Shown one piece after another: positions 1-6,183 of a DNA stretch of 24,760 bases. Position numbers and translations under genes: made by a program. The stretch is from assembly GCA_002336465.1 (NCBI GenBank), contig DDEP01000109.1:9301-34060 (forward strand), given 5' to 3'. The notes beneath the pieces are model-generated. The model made no database searches. It saw only the letters and a list, made by a program, of their open reading frames with translations, and was not told the origin of the DNA. The DNA comes from Pedobacter sp. UBA1951. GTDB taxonomy: Bacteria > Bacteroidota > Bacteroidia > Sphingobacteriales > Sphingobacteriaceae. How positions within the stretch are numbered: position 1 is the stretch's first letter; each line of letters starts with the position of its first letter.

Positions 1-406
1 GACGGGCAAACGCATCAACAATACGGGGGATCTTACTTAAGCCTACAATATGACCATTCGGAATATAGGCAATATGCGCCTTTCCGAAAAAAGGAAGCAT
101 ATGATGCTCGCACATAGAGAAAACTTCGATATCTTTAACCACTACCATTTGGCTATAATCTTCTTCAAACATGGCCGACCGCAAGATTTCTTCTGGCTTA
201 ATATCGTAACCATGGGTTAAATATTGCAACGCTTTGGCTACACGCTCTGGTGTTTTTACCAATCCTTCGCGGCTTGGGTCTTCGCCTATTTTCGTTAAGA
301 TATCTTTGTAATGAAATGCTACTGCATCTATTTTTTCTTGATCATAACGGTCTATTTTCTGATAGCCCATTAATTCTTCTTCGTGATCGTATTTATCGTG
401 TGCCAT
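1..406 (-). CDS. folE: GTP cyclohydrolase I, C-terminal part outside window
   Basis: This gene converts GTP to 7,8-dihydroneopterin triphosphate, the first committed step to tetrahydrofolate, tetrahydrobiopterin-type pterins and queuosine. The reverse strand from the ATG at 404-406 reads MAHDKYDHEEELMGYQ and continues through EDPSREGLVKTPERVAKAL, SMCEHHMLPFFGKAHIAYIP and GLSKIPRIVDAFAR. These are hallmark FolE segments; the CEHH motif carries the zinc cysteine and histidine. About 135 codons are present and the gene runs off the left edge, so the C-terminal third is not visible. It starts 9 nt after the stop of the upstream pterin synthase gene on the same strand, so the two are almost certainly co-transcribed and catalyse consecutive steps. 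Identification is secure; only the end is unknown. Confidence 0.95.
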   Translation of the reverse strand, partial: MAHDKYDHEEELMGYQKIDRYDQEKIDAVAFHYKDILTKIGEDPSREGLVKTPERVAKALQYLTHGYDIKPEEILRSAMFEEDYSQMVVVKDIEVFSMCEHHMLPFFGKAHIAYIPNGHIVGLSKIPRIVDAFAR

Positions 407-415
407 ACTTGTTGC

Positions 416-826
416 TTAGCCGAAATACTCGACATAGTTGTTTTCTGTTTCGTAAATTTTTATGCAATGTAAAATTGCGCCTGCTTCTCCAATAAGTGGA
501 GCCAGAATATCCCAGACAGCAATAGCTAAATTCTCTGTAGATGCCAATTTACCTTTCATAAAATCAACATCAAGGTTTAAATTTCTATGGTCAACTTTAT
601 CAATTACATGTTCGTTAACCACTTTTTTTAACCATTTCAGATCAACTAAAAATCCGGTTTCAGGATTAACTTCTCCTTTAACCGTTACATATAGCTGATA
701 ATTATGACCATGCCAGTTAGGATTAGCACATTTTCCAAATGTAGCCACATTTTTATCATCGCTCCAGTCGGCTCTCGATAATTTATGAGCGGCGTTAAAA
801 CTCTCCCTGCGTGTAATGTAAATCAT
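416..826 (-). CDS. 6-pyruvoyl-tetrahydropterin synthase / 6-carboxytetrahydropterin synthase family (PTPS/QueD)
   Basis: A 136-residue member of the COG0720 fold that acts on 7,8-dihydroneopterin triphosphate, the product of the adjacent folE. Zinc ligands are visible as H14 (NAAH) and H39/H41 (WHGHNY). C33 is the probable catalytic cysteine, D79-H80 matches the catalytic Asp-His pair, and E126 fits the pterin-binding glutamate. The spacing between C33 and the HGH motif is five residues (C-x5-HGH). As I recall, this is the pattern of the tetrahydrobiopterin-forming PTPS of animals, whereas QueD of queuosine synthesis has C-x3-HGH. The gene could therefore be a PTPS rather than QueD, but annotation pipelines would probably call it QueD. 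A TAnnTTTG-type box lies 18 nt upstream, and folE follows after 9 nt. Family assignment is firm; the exact product is not. Confidence 0.88.
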   Translation of the reverse strand: MIYITRRESFNAAHKLSRADWSDDKNVATFGKCANPNWHGHNYQLYVTVKGEVNPETGFLVDLKWLKKVVNEHVIDKVDHRNLNLDVDFMKGKLASTENLAIAVWDILAPLIGEAGAILHCIKIYETENNYVEYFG

Positions 827-844
827 TCTTTTTCAAATAAAGTG

Positions 845-852
845 CAAATATA
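845..852 (-). promoter_or_regulatory. Bacteroidota -7 box for the PTPS-folE operon
   Basis: The reverse strand reads TATATTTG, a perfect match to the TAnnTTTG element used by the Bacteroidota primary sigma factor. It ends 18 nt before the PTPS start codon. No matching TTTG element is seen 19-21 nt further upstream, so the call rests on the -7 box and its position. Confidence 0.45.
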
Positions 853-903
853 CAGATAATGATTTAGCATCATGTTTTAATCATTGTCAGTTTTTTGAAA
901 ACC

Positions 904-935
904 TTTGTGTCGCAACTACCATTCGTGTATAAATA
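904..935 (+). promoter_or_regulatory. Possible promoter upstream of mqnB
   Basis: TTTG at 904-907 is followed, after 20 nt, by TATAAATA at 928-935. The -33 element and the spacing fit the Bacteroidota consensus, but the -7 element matches TAnnTTTG poorly. It lies between the divergent PTPS and mqnB starts. This is a weak call. Confidence 0.25.
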
Positions 936-983
936 TTGATAACATCCGGCGGGCAAAAAAGATTTATCCTTAAATTAGACCGT

Positions 984-1610
984 ATGAAATTATTAATTGT
1001 AGCTGCAACCAAAGCTGAGATAGCATCATTTTTATCTCATTTTAATTTACCTGATCAGCCATTTATAGAAACCGCAGATTTTGATGTGCTGATAACCGGA
1101 GTGGGCATGGTGGCTACAGCTTTTGCGCTAGGAAAACATTTGGATGAAAACACTTACAATTTGGTCATAAATGTTGGAGTAGCGGGTAGTTTTGACAGAA
1201 GCATTTTTTTAGGGGAAGTGGTAAGTGTTGTTTCTGATACCTTTGCAGAACTGGGTGCAGAAGACCACGAGTCTTTTATTGGTATAGAAGACTTAGGTTT
1301 TGGCAAAAGCACCTACCAATCTGCAATTAATAAAAACTACGGACTAAAGACCGTTACTGCAATTACAGTTAACAAAGTTCATGGCAATGCTGGTAGTATT
1401 GCCAAAACACAAAAATTATTTGCAGCCCAAATAGAAAGCATGGAAGGTGCCGCTGTTTTTTATGCCTGTACAACGCAAAGCATTCCTTGCATACAGATAA
1501 GAACTATTTCTAATTATGTAGAACCACGCAACCGCAACAATTGGGAAATGGGTTTAGCCATTAAGAATTTGAATGATTGGTTACTTGATCATTATAATCA
1601 ACTCTTCTAA
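984..1610 (+). CDS. mqnB: Futalosine hydrolase
   Basis: MqnB removes hypoxanthine from futalosine, giving dehypoxanthine futalosine in the alternative menaquinone pathway. The 208-residue protein has the nucleoside phosphorylase/MTAN fold: an N-terminal strand MKLLIVAATKAEI, the glycine-rich segment ITGVGM at 37-42, NVGVAGSFD at 63-71, the purine/ribose-site motif ESMEGAAVFYAC at 151-162, and IRTISNYVEPRN at 172-183. In the last motif, Asn replaces the catalytic Asp seen in MTAN enzymes, as I recall for futalosine hydrolases. I chose the ATG at 984; an in-frame TTG at 936 would add 16 residues with no homology feel. mqnD lies 3.3 kb downstream on the same strand, which supports the pathway assignment. 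A near-match to the -7 box (TAAATTAG at 971-978) sits just upstream of the start. Confidence 0.87.
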   Translation: MKLLIVAATKAEIASFLSHFNLPDQPFIETADFDVLITGVGMVATAFALGKHLDENTYNLVINVGVAGSFDRSIFLGEVVSVVSDTFAELGAEDHESFIGIEDLGFGKSTYQSAINKNYGLKTVTAITVNKVHGNAGSIAKTQKLFAAQIESMEGAAVFYACTTQSIPCIQIRTISNYVEPRNRNNWEMGLAIKNLNDWLLDHYNQLF

Positions 1611-1649
1611 AACTGAACTTATCTTTTCAAATCCTTAATTTATACGTCA

Positions 1650-2075
1650 ATGAAAATCAGACCCGTTAATGAAAATGATAGCACTACAATAACAACATTG
1701 CTTGATCAGTTAGGTTATCCCGATACAGAAGGTTTTATCAAAGAAAAAATTAATCTGCTGCTCGAAAATCCCAACGAATATTTTGTTGTAGCTGAAAACG
1801 AAGGTATGGTTGTTGGTTTTATTTCTGTTCATATCATTCCCCAAATTGCACTTAAAGGCGATTTCGCCAGAATCAGCTACATCTGTGTAGATGAGAATTT
1901 TAGAAGTGGCGGAACAGGTAAAATGTTAGAAGAATATGCTGAAAAGATTGCAAGAGAAAGAAATTGCGACAGAATAGAACTCCACTGTCATTCAAGAAGA
2001 GAACAAGCGCATCGTTTTTATTACCGACAAGGATATACGGAGTCTCCCAAATACCTGTTCAAAAAGCTAGCTTAG
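1650..2075 (+). CDS. GNAT family N-acetyltransferase
   Basis: A 141-residue single-domain acetyl-CoA-dependent N-acetyltransferase. The fold is recognisable from the N-terminal MKIRPVNENDSTTI (strand 1), the strand pair FVVAENEGMVVGFISV at 45-60, the strand ISYICVDENFRSGGTGKML at 75-93 holding the acetyl-CoA pyrophosphate loop (R85-S-G-G-T-G), and the C-terminal RFYYRQGYTES typical of GNAT strands 6 and 7. The substrate cannot be read from the sequence: it could be a small molecule such as an amine or antibiotic, or a protein N-terminus. It follows mqnB after 39 nt and precedes the ABC-F gene, so it belongs to the group of genes interrupting mqnB-mqnD. Family is certain, function is not. Confidence 0.9.
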   Translation: MKIRPVNENDSTTITTLLDQLGYPDTEGFIKEKINLLLENPNEYFVVAENEGMVVGFISVHIIPQIALKGDFARISYICVDENFRSGGTGKMLEEYAEKIARERNCDRIELHCHSRREQAHRFYYRQGYTESPKYLFKKLA

Positions 2076-2095
2076 CATATTATTGCTGATTTGAT

Positions 2096-2103
2096 TATAT
2101 TTG
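2096..2103 (+). promoter_or_regulatory. Bacteroidota -7 box upstream of the ABC-F gene
   Basis: TATATTTG matches TAnnTTTG perfectly and lies in the 148-nt gap between the GNAT and ABC-F genes. If used, transcription would begin near 2108 and give a leader of about 115 nt that includes the hairpin at 2172-2193. No TTTG is found at the proper distance upstream. Confidence 0.4.
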
Positions 2104-2171
2104 CAACATAAAATCCTAAACCTCTACATGTAAGATTTAATTTCTTTCAAAAATTTTTAAAGACAAGTAAC

Positions 2172-2193
2172 AGCGAGCCGAAAAGGTTCTGCT
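2172..2193 (+). promoter_or_regulatory. Leader hairpin before the ABC-F gene
   Basis: AGC-GAGCC (2172-2179) can pair with GGTTC-GCT (2185-2189 and 2191-2193) around a GAAAA loop at 2180-2184, leaving a single bulged T at 2190 and one G-U pair. It ends 30 nt before the start codon and is not followed by a T-run, so it is not a standard terminator. ABC-F genes are often controlled by leader structures responding to ribosome stalling. That role here is an inference. Confidence 0.4.
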
Positions 2194-2223
2194 CTATCCG
2201 TTCATCTTTAACAGAAAGAAATC

Positions 2224-3810
2224 ATGCTTACTTTACAGAACATCTCATACATACATCCTAATAAAGATTTATTATTCGAGCGTATTAACCTAAACGTTAA
2301 TCATCGTGATAAAATAGCCCTGATAGGTAATAACGGTTCAGGAAAGTCCACATTGCTTAAAATTATTGCCAAAGAACTGCAACCCTCTTCAGGAACTGTA
2401 ATCAGCGACAATGAACCTTATTACATCCCTCAGGTTTTTGGGCAATACAATCATCTTACTATCGGTAAAGCCCTACAAGTTGAAGATAAACTTATTGCTC
2501 TTCATGAAATATTAAAAGGTAACGTTACCGAGAATTATTTGAATTTGCTTAACGATAACTGGGACATAGAGGATCGTTGTACTGCTGCGCTTACGCATTG
2601 GCAACTTGCTGATCTAAATCTGTCGCAACCTTTAGCTTCATTAAGTGGCGGGCAGAAAACCAAGGTATTTCTCGCTGGTATATCCATTCATCAGCCCCAA
2701 TTTATTTTATTGGATGAACCTACCAATCACTTAGATAAATCAGGCAGGCAAAAGCTGTATGATTTAATACAATCTACCGCCGCAACCTTAATTGTAGTAA
2801 GTCATGACAGAGAGCTTTTGGCTCATTTAGATACAGTATGTGAGTTAAATTCGCATGGAATAAGCATCTATGGAGGTTCATACGATTTTTATGTAGCACA
2901 AAAAGATACAGAGAAAAATGCATTAGACCAGCACATTCACTATAAAGAGAAATTATTGCGCAAGGCCAAAGACAAACAGCGCGAAACCTTAGAAAAGCAG
3001 CAAAAACTAGATGCTAAAGGAAAAGGCAAACAGGAAAAAGCAGGTGTTGCCAGAATCATGATAAATACACTTAAAAACAATGCGGAAAACAGTACTGCTA
3101 AATTAAAAAGCGTGCACAACGAAAAAATCAGCAATATTTCGCAGGAACTGCAAGAACTTCGCTTAAACAGATCAGCTATCGATAAGATGAAATTTGGCTT
3201 CAACAACTCTGGTTTGCACTCAGGTAAAATATTATTTAAAGGAAGCGGCCTTAATTTCAATTATCATGCTCAGCCACTCTGGAAAGAAAACCTAGATATA
3301 CAAATCACCAGCGGAGAACGCATTGCCATTAAAGGGCCAAACGGGTCAGGCAAAACAACGCTGATCAAATTGATTTTAGGGGTTCTTAATTCTTTTACGG
3401 GCGAAATTACATTTACAACAGGTCAAACGGTTTATATTGACCAAGATTATTCTTTAATCCAGAACAGTCTGAGTGTTTACGATCAAGCGCAGCTATTTAA
3501 TACTTCTTCCTTACAAGAGCATGAAATTAAGATAAGACTTAACCGATTTTTATTTGGCAAAAACGATTGGGATAAGCCATGCCATGCTTTAAGTGGTGGC
3601 GAAAGAATGAGGTTAATGCTGTGTTGCCTAACCATCAAAGGTAAATCGCTAGATATAATTGTATTAGATGAACCTACCAATAATTTAGACCTCCAAAATG
3701 TAGAAATCCTAACTGCTGCCATTAACGAGTACGAAGGAACGTTAATTGTTGTATCTCATGACGAGGTTTTTTTAAAGCAGATTAACACCGAACGAGCCAT
3801 ACAACTATAA
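2224..3810 (+). CDS. ABC-F family ATPase (ribosome-associated)
   Basis: A 528-residue protein with two ABC ATPase domains and no membrane segments, as in ABC-F translation factors that bind the ribosomal E site. Domain 1 has Walker A GNNGSGKS at 35-42, the signature LSGGQ at 140-144 and Walker B LLDEPTNHLD at 162-171. A charged, lysine-rich linker (about 225-315, helical) forms the P-site tRNA-interaction motif region. Domain 2 has Walker A GPNGSGKT at 371-378, LSGGE at 456-460 and VLDEPTNNLD at 480-489. Both catalytic glutamates are present. The role could be housekeeping translation relief or antibiotic resistance by ribosome protection; I cannot place the subfamily. A structured leader and a GNAT gene upstream are compatible with stress- or drug-inducible expression. 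There is no visible partner permease, which argues against an exporter. Confidence 0.93.
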   Translation: MLTLQNISYIHPNKDLLFERINLNVNHRDKIALIGNNGSGKSTLLKIIAKELQPSSGTVISDNEPYYIPQVFGQYNHLTIGKALQVEDKLIALHEILKGNVTENYLNLLNDNWDIEDRCTAALTHWQLADLNLSQPLASLSGGQKTKVFLAGISIHQPQFILLDEPTNHLDKSGRQKLYDLIQSTAATLIVVSHDRELLAHLDTVCELNSHGISIYGGSYDFYVAQKDTEKNALDQHIHYKEKLLRKAKDKQRETLEKQQKLDAKGKGKQEKAGVARIMINTLKNNAENSTAKLKSVHNEKISNISQELQELRLNRSAIDKMKFGFNNSGLHSGKILFKGSGLNFNYHAQPLWKENLDIQITSGERIAIKGPNGSGKTTLIKLILGVLNSFTGEITFTTGQTVYIDQDYSLIQNSLSVYDQAQLFNTSSLQEHEIKIRLNRFLFGKNDWDKPCHALSGGERMRLMLCCLTIKGKSLDIIVLDEPTNNLDLQNVEILTAAINEYEGTLIVVSHDEVFLKQINTERAIQL

Positions 3811-3839
3811 AATTCAATCTTTTTAATGCTCTTTTTATT

Positions 3840-3847
3840 TATCTTTA
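3840..3847 (+). promoter_or_regulatory. -7 type box abutting the DUF1801 start codon
   Basis: TATCTTTA ends 3 nt before the ATG at 3851. If it works as a -7 element, the transcript would begin at or very near the start codon and be leaderless. No TTTG is visible at -33. Confidence 0.3.
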
Positions 3848-3850
3848 GAT

Positions 3851-4273
3851 ATGGCTAAAAACAAAACCAACCCAACTCATGAAGATGTATCGGCATTTAT
3901 AGCACATTTTGCCGATACAGAGCAAAAACGTTTAGATAGCTTTAATCTAATCGCGCTCATGCAGGAGGCCTCGGGTTTTGAAGCTAAGATGTGGGGGCCG
4001 AGCATTATCGGTTTTGGAACTTATCATTATAAATATGAAAGTGGACATGAGGGAGATGCTCCTTTGGTAGGTTTTTCGCCCAGAAAAGCCGCTATATCCC
4101 TGTATGTTTTTACAGGTTTACCCAATCATGAACACCTGCTAAGTGACTTGGGTAAATATAAGATGGGAAAAGCTTGTATTTATATCAAAAAATTGAGTGA
4201 TGTTAATCCTGAAGCTCTAAAAAAAATAATTAAAAGCACTATAAATTATCTTCAAACCAAATATAAATCCTAA
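3851..4273 (+). CDS. DUF1801 domain protein
   Basis: A 140-residue soluble protein resembling the DUF1801 (YdhG-like) family. Supporting segments are the N-terminal helix around VSAFIAHFADTEQKRLDSFNLIALM, the short motif KMWGPSIIGFGTYHYKY at 46-62, the hydrophobic strand KAAISLYVFTG at 79-89, and a C-terminal helix that begins ACIYIKKLSDVNPEALKKII. There is no signal peptide or membrane segment. The molecular function of the family is unknown to me. It lies 40 nt after the ABC-F gene and 7 nt before a membrane protein gene, so read-through is likely in addition to its own possible promoter. Confidence 0.8.
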   Translation: MAKNKTNPTHEDVSAFIAHFADTEQKRLDSFNLIALMQEASGFEAKMWGPSIIGFGTYHYKYESGHEGDAPLVGFSPRKAAISLYVFTGLPNHEHLLSDLGKYKMGKACIYIKKLSDVNPEALKKIIKSTINYLQTKYKS

Positions 4274-4280
4274 AATCTAA

Positions 4281-4796
4281 ATGCTTAATCTAATTTGGGG
4301 AATTCTTAATGCCGCAATCTTTTTATATTTTCTGTTTATTTTATTCAAGGCTATTGCTTTGGTAAGAAACAACATCGGATTATTTGCTGCTATCGTCTTA
4401 ATTATTGGTTCAGTTACCTTCTTTAGAGTGAGTTTACCAGATCAAGTAGATAAAAAAGAATGGGTACTTAATCCTATAGACAGTCTTGATCAAAATCAAG
4501 CTGATAAACAGTTCATGGGTTTTGAAGTAGAGAACAATCTTGTTTCTAAAAACATACTTTTTCTTAAGTATGTTCGATTTAAGGAGGGTAAAAAATATAT
4601 CCCTTTAAAAGCTTCGGCTACAACCAATGGTTTTATTTCGGGAGTAAAGTGGCTACCTCTTTCAATTATCATTAATGAAACCCAACAAAAAAATCAGTTT
4701 GAGTATATAATAGATGGAGAAACAAAATGGTCTCTTTTAGGAATAAACGTTTTTTCCCGTTCAAAAAGTTATAAGGGCCTAATCAGCTTGAGATAA
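4281..4796 (+). CDS. Small membrane-anchored protein of unknown function
   Basis: I do not recognise this 171-residue protein. It begins with a hydrophobic helix (about residues 4-27, interior AAIFLYFLFILFKAIALV), then a short loop, then a second hydrophobic helix (about 32-50, LFAAIVLIIGSVTFF). It therefore looks like a two-helix hairpin followed by a domain of about 120 residues rich in beta-prone segments. No catalytic motif, cysteine pair or repeat is apparent. It starts 7 nt after the DUF1801 stop and is probably co-expressed with it. Both sit between the two menaquinone genes but show no functional tie to them. Confidence 0.7.
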   Translation: MLNLIWGILNAAIFLYFLFILFKAIALVRNNIGLFAAIVLIIGSVTFFRVSLPDQVDKKEWVLNPIDSLDQNQADKQFMGFEVENNLVSKNILFLKYVRFKEGKKYIPLKASATTNGFISGVKWLPLSIIINETQQKNQFEYIIDGETKWSLLGINVFSRSKSYKGLISLR

Positions 4797-4863
4797 AACC
4801 AAGGAATAGGAGAACACATTGTTTCCTTAACGCTTAAATGACCTTTGGAAATCAATTTTCATT

Positions 4864-4871
4864 TAACTTTA
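4864..4871 (+). promoter_or_regulatory. -7 type box abutting the mqnD start codon
   Basis: TAACTTTA ends 4 nt before the ATG at 4876. A TTTG lies at 4844-4847, 16 nt further up, which is slightly short of the usual 19-21 nt. The placement predicts a leaderless or nearly leaderless mqnD transcript. Confidence 0.35.
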
Positions 4872-4875
4872 CCAC

Positions 4876-5730
4876 ATGAAACTTACACTTGGCTTTTCTC
4901 CGTGCCCTAATGACACTTTCATTTTTGATGCGCTTATCCATCATAAGATTGATACCGAAGGCTTAAATTTTGAGGTATTTTATGACGATGTAGAAACCCT
5001 GAACCAAAAGGCACTCAACAATATATTGGATATTACCAAACTAAGTTTTCATGCTTTTGCCTATGTAGCTCATCAATATGCCTTATTAGATGCCGGCAGC
5101 GCTTTAGGTTTTGGGGTGGGCCCGCTGCTCATTTGCAAGGCAGAGAACTTGGAAAAGATCAATGAAGAATTGCAGAAGGAAAATCCACAGTTAAAGGTGG
5201 CTATTCCGGGTAAACTTACCACTGCAAATTTTTTACTTGGCATTGCTTATCCACAATTAACAAATAAGACCGAGATTGTTTTTTCTGAAATTGAAGATGC
5301 CTTGGTTAACAATACATTTGACCTAGGCCTTATTATACACGAAAATCGTTTTACCTACCAGCAGAAAGGCTTGCATAAATTAAAAGACTTAGGCTCTTTT
5401 TGGGAAGAAAAAACTCATTGTGCCATTCCTTTGGGCGGTATTGTAGTTAACCGTAATTTACCTGTTGAAATTCAACATAAGGTTAACCGCTTGGTAAAAA
5501 AATCTGTTGAATATGCTTTTGCTCACCCTCAATCTGGTTTAGATTTTATTAAACAACATGCACAGGCAATGGACGAAGCCGTGATGTACAAACATATTGA
5601 GCTCTATGTGAATAAATATTCAATCAATTTAGGAGAAGAGGGTCGTAAAGCAGTTGATACGCTCTTTAGTTTAGCGGCAAAAAACAAGGTTATACCTGAA
5701 ATAGAAAAAGAACTTTACGTTAAGCTCTAG
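4876..5730 (+). CDS. mqnD: 1,4-dihydroxy-6-naphthoate synthase
   Basis: MqnD converts cyclic dehypoxanthine futalosine to 1,4-dihydroxy-6-naphthoate, a late cytoplasmic step of the futalosine menaquinone route. The 284-residue protein opens with the diagnostic GFSPCPNDTFIFDAL (6-20), followed by ITKLSFHAFAYV at 53-64 and GFGVGPLLIC at 78-87. The motif IHENRFTY at 154-161 contains the conserved active-site histidine (H155) that I recall for this family. The length and periplasmic-binding-protein-like fold fit, and no signal peptide is present, as expected for this cytoplasmic enzyme. A bidirectional terminator follows directly. mqnB upstream makes the assignment mutually supported; mqnC, mqnE and mqnA are not in this window. 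Confidence 0.93.
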   Translation: MKLTLGFSPCPNDTFIFDALIHHKIDTEGLNFEVFYDDVETLNQKALNNILDITKLSFHAFAYVAHQYALLDAGSALGFGVGPLLICKAENLEKINEELQKENPQLKVAIPGKLTTANFLLGIAYPQLTNKTEIVFSEIEDALVNNTFDLGLIIHENRFTYQQKGLHKLKDLGSFWEEKTHCAIPLGGIVVNRNLPVEIQHKVNRLVKKSVEYAFAHPQSGLDFIKQHAQAMDEAVMYKHIELYVNKYSINLGEEGRKAVDTLFSLAAKNKVIPEIEKELYVKL

Positions 5731-5735
5731 CATAA

Positions 5736-5760
5736 AAAAGCACCTTAAAAAGGTGCTTTT
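5736..5760. terminator. Bidirectional intrinsic terminator between mqnD and the lipoprotein gene
   Basis: AAAAGCACCT at 5736-5745 pairs perfectly with AGGTGCTTTT at 5751-5760 around a short A/T loop. The A-run on one side and T-run on the other make it work in both directions. It sits between the converging stops of mqnD (5730) and the minus-strand lipoprotein (5785). Confidence 0.85.
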
Positions 5761-5784
5761 CATTTATATTCAATTTTTATTATT

Positions 5785-6180
5785 CTATTGGTTACAAGGC
5801 CCATCAGGGATTTCCTTAGATATTTTCAGCACTTTGGTTACCACCATAGTAGAATCATAATCACCATAAATGCTATTGGTATCTGATTTTACGATATGAC
5901 ACTCTACCTCTATATAAACAGGTATGTAAGGTTTTTCAAAACCTAAGTTATTATAAGACAATTCTAAATTCTTAGAGCTGTCTGCTACCCAATACTCGCG
6001 ACCTTCGTCTCTGCAATCTGTGAATGATTTGATTTCAGGTCCATAGCTGTAAAGCCCTTTAAGTACCTGAGTTTTTACTTTACTTTCTTCATTATTTCCT
6101 TTGCCTCTACAGGCTGCAAAACCTAAAAGTAAAGCAAAAAATAAAGCGAATAATTTTCCTATCTTTTTCCAGTTATCCAT
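5785..6180 (-). CDS. Lipoprotein with NlpE C-terminal OB-like domain
   Basis: A 131-residue exported protein. Residues 8-23 are hydrophobic and lead to LLLGFAAC, so C24 is the probable lipidated cysteine. The mature part contains GLYSYGPEIKSFTDC (42-56), then REYWVADS (61-68), NLELSY (71-76) and YIPVYIEVECHI (85-96). This order resembles the C-terminal OB domain of the envelope-stress lipoprotein NlpE, whose version I recall as containing a similar SFTDC-like motif. The N-terminal NlpE lipocalin-like domain is absent. Three further cysteines (56, 94, 129) could form a disulfide. It starts 3 nt after the LolC/E-type permease gene, so the two are co-transcribed. The domain match is from memory, hence the moderate confidence for function; the lipoprotein call is solid. 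Confidence 0.72.
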   Translation of the reverse strand: MDNWKKIGKLFALFFALLLGFAACRGKGNNEESKVKTQVLKGLYSYGPEIKSFTDCRDEGREYWVADSSKNLELSYNNLGFEKPYIPVYIEVECHIVKSDTNSIYGDYDSTMVVTKVLKISKEIPDGPCNQ

Positions 6181-6183
6181 AAT

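Noticed and set aside
936..983. Upstream TTG start for mqnB adding 16 residues
   Set aside because: The added residues lack similarity to the family, and MKLLIVAATKAEI from the ATG at 984 is the normal first strand.
2224..3810. Treating the ABC-F gene as part of a drug exporter
   Set aside because: The protein has two ATPase domains, no membrane segments and no neighbouring permease gene.
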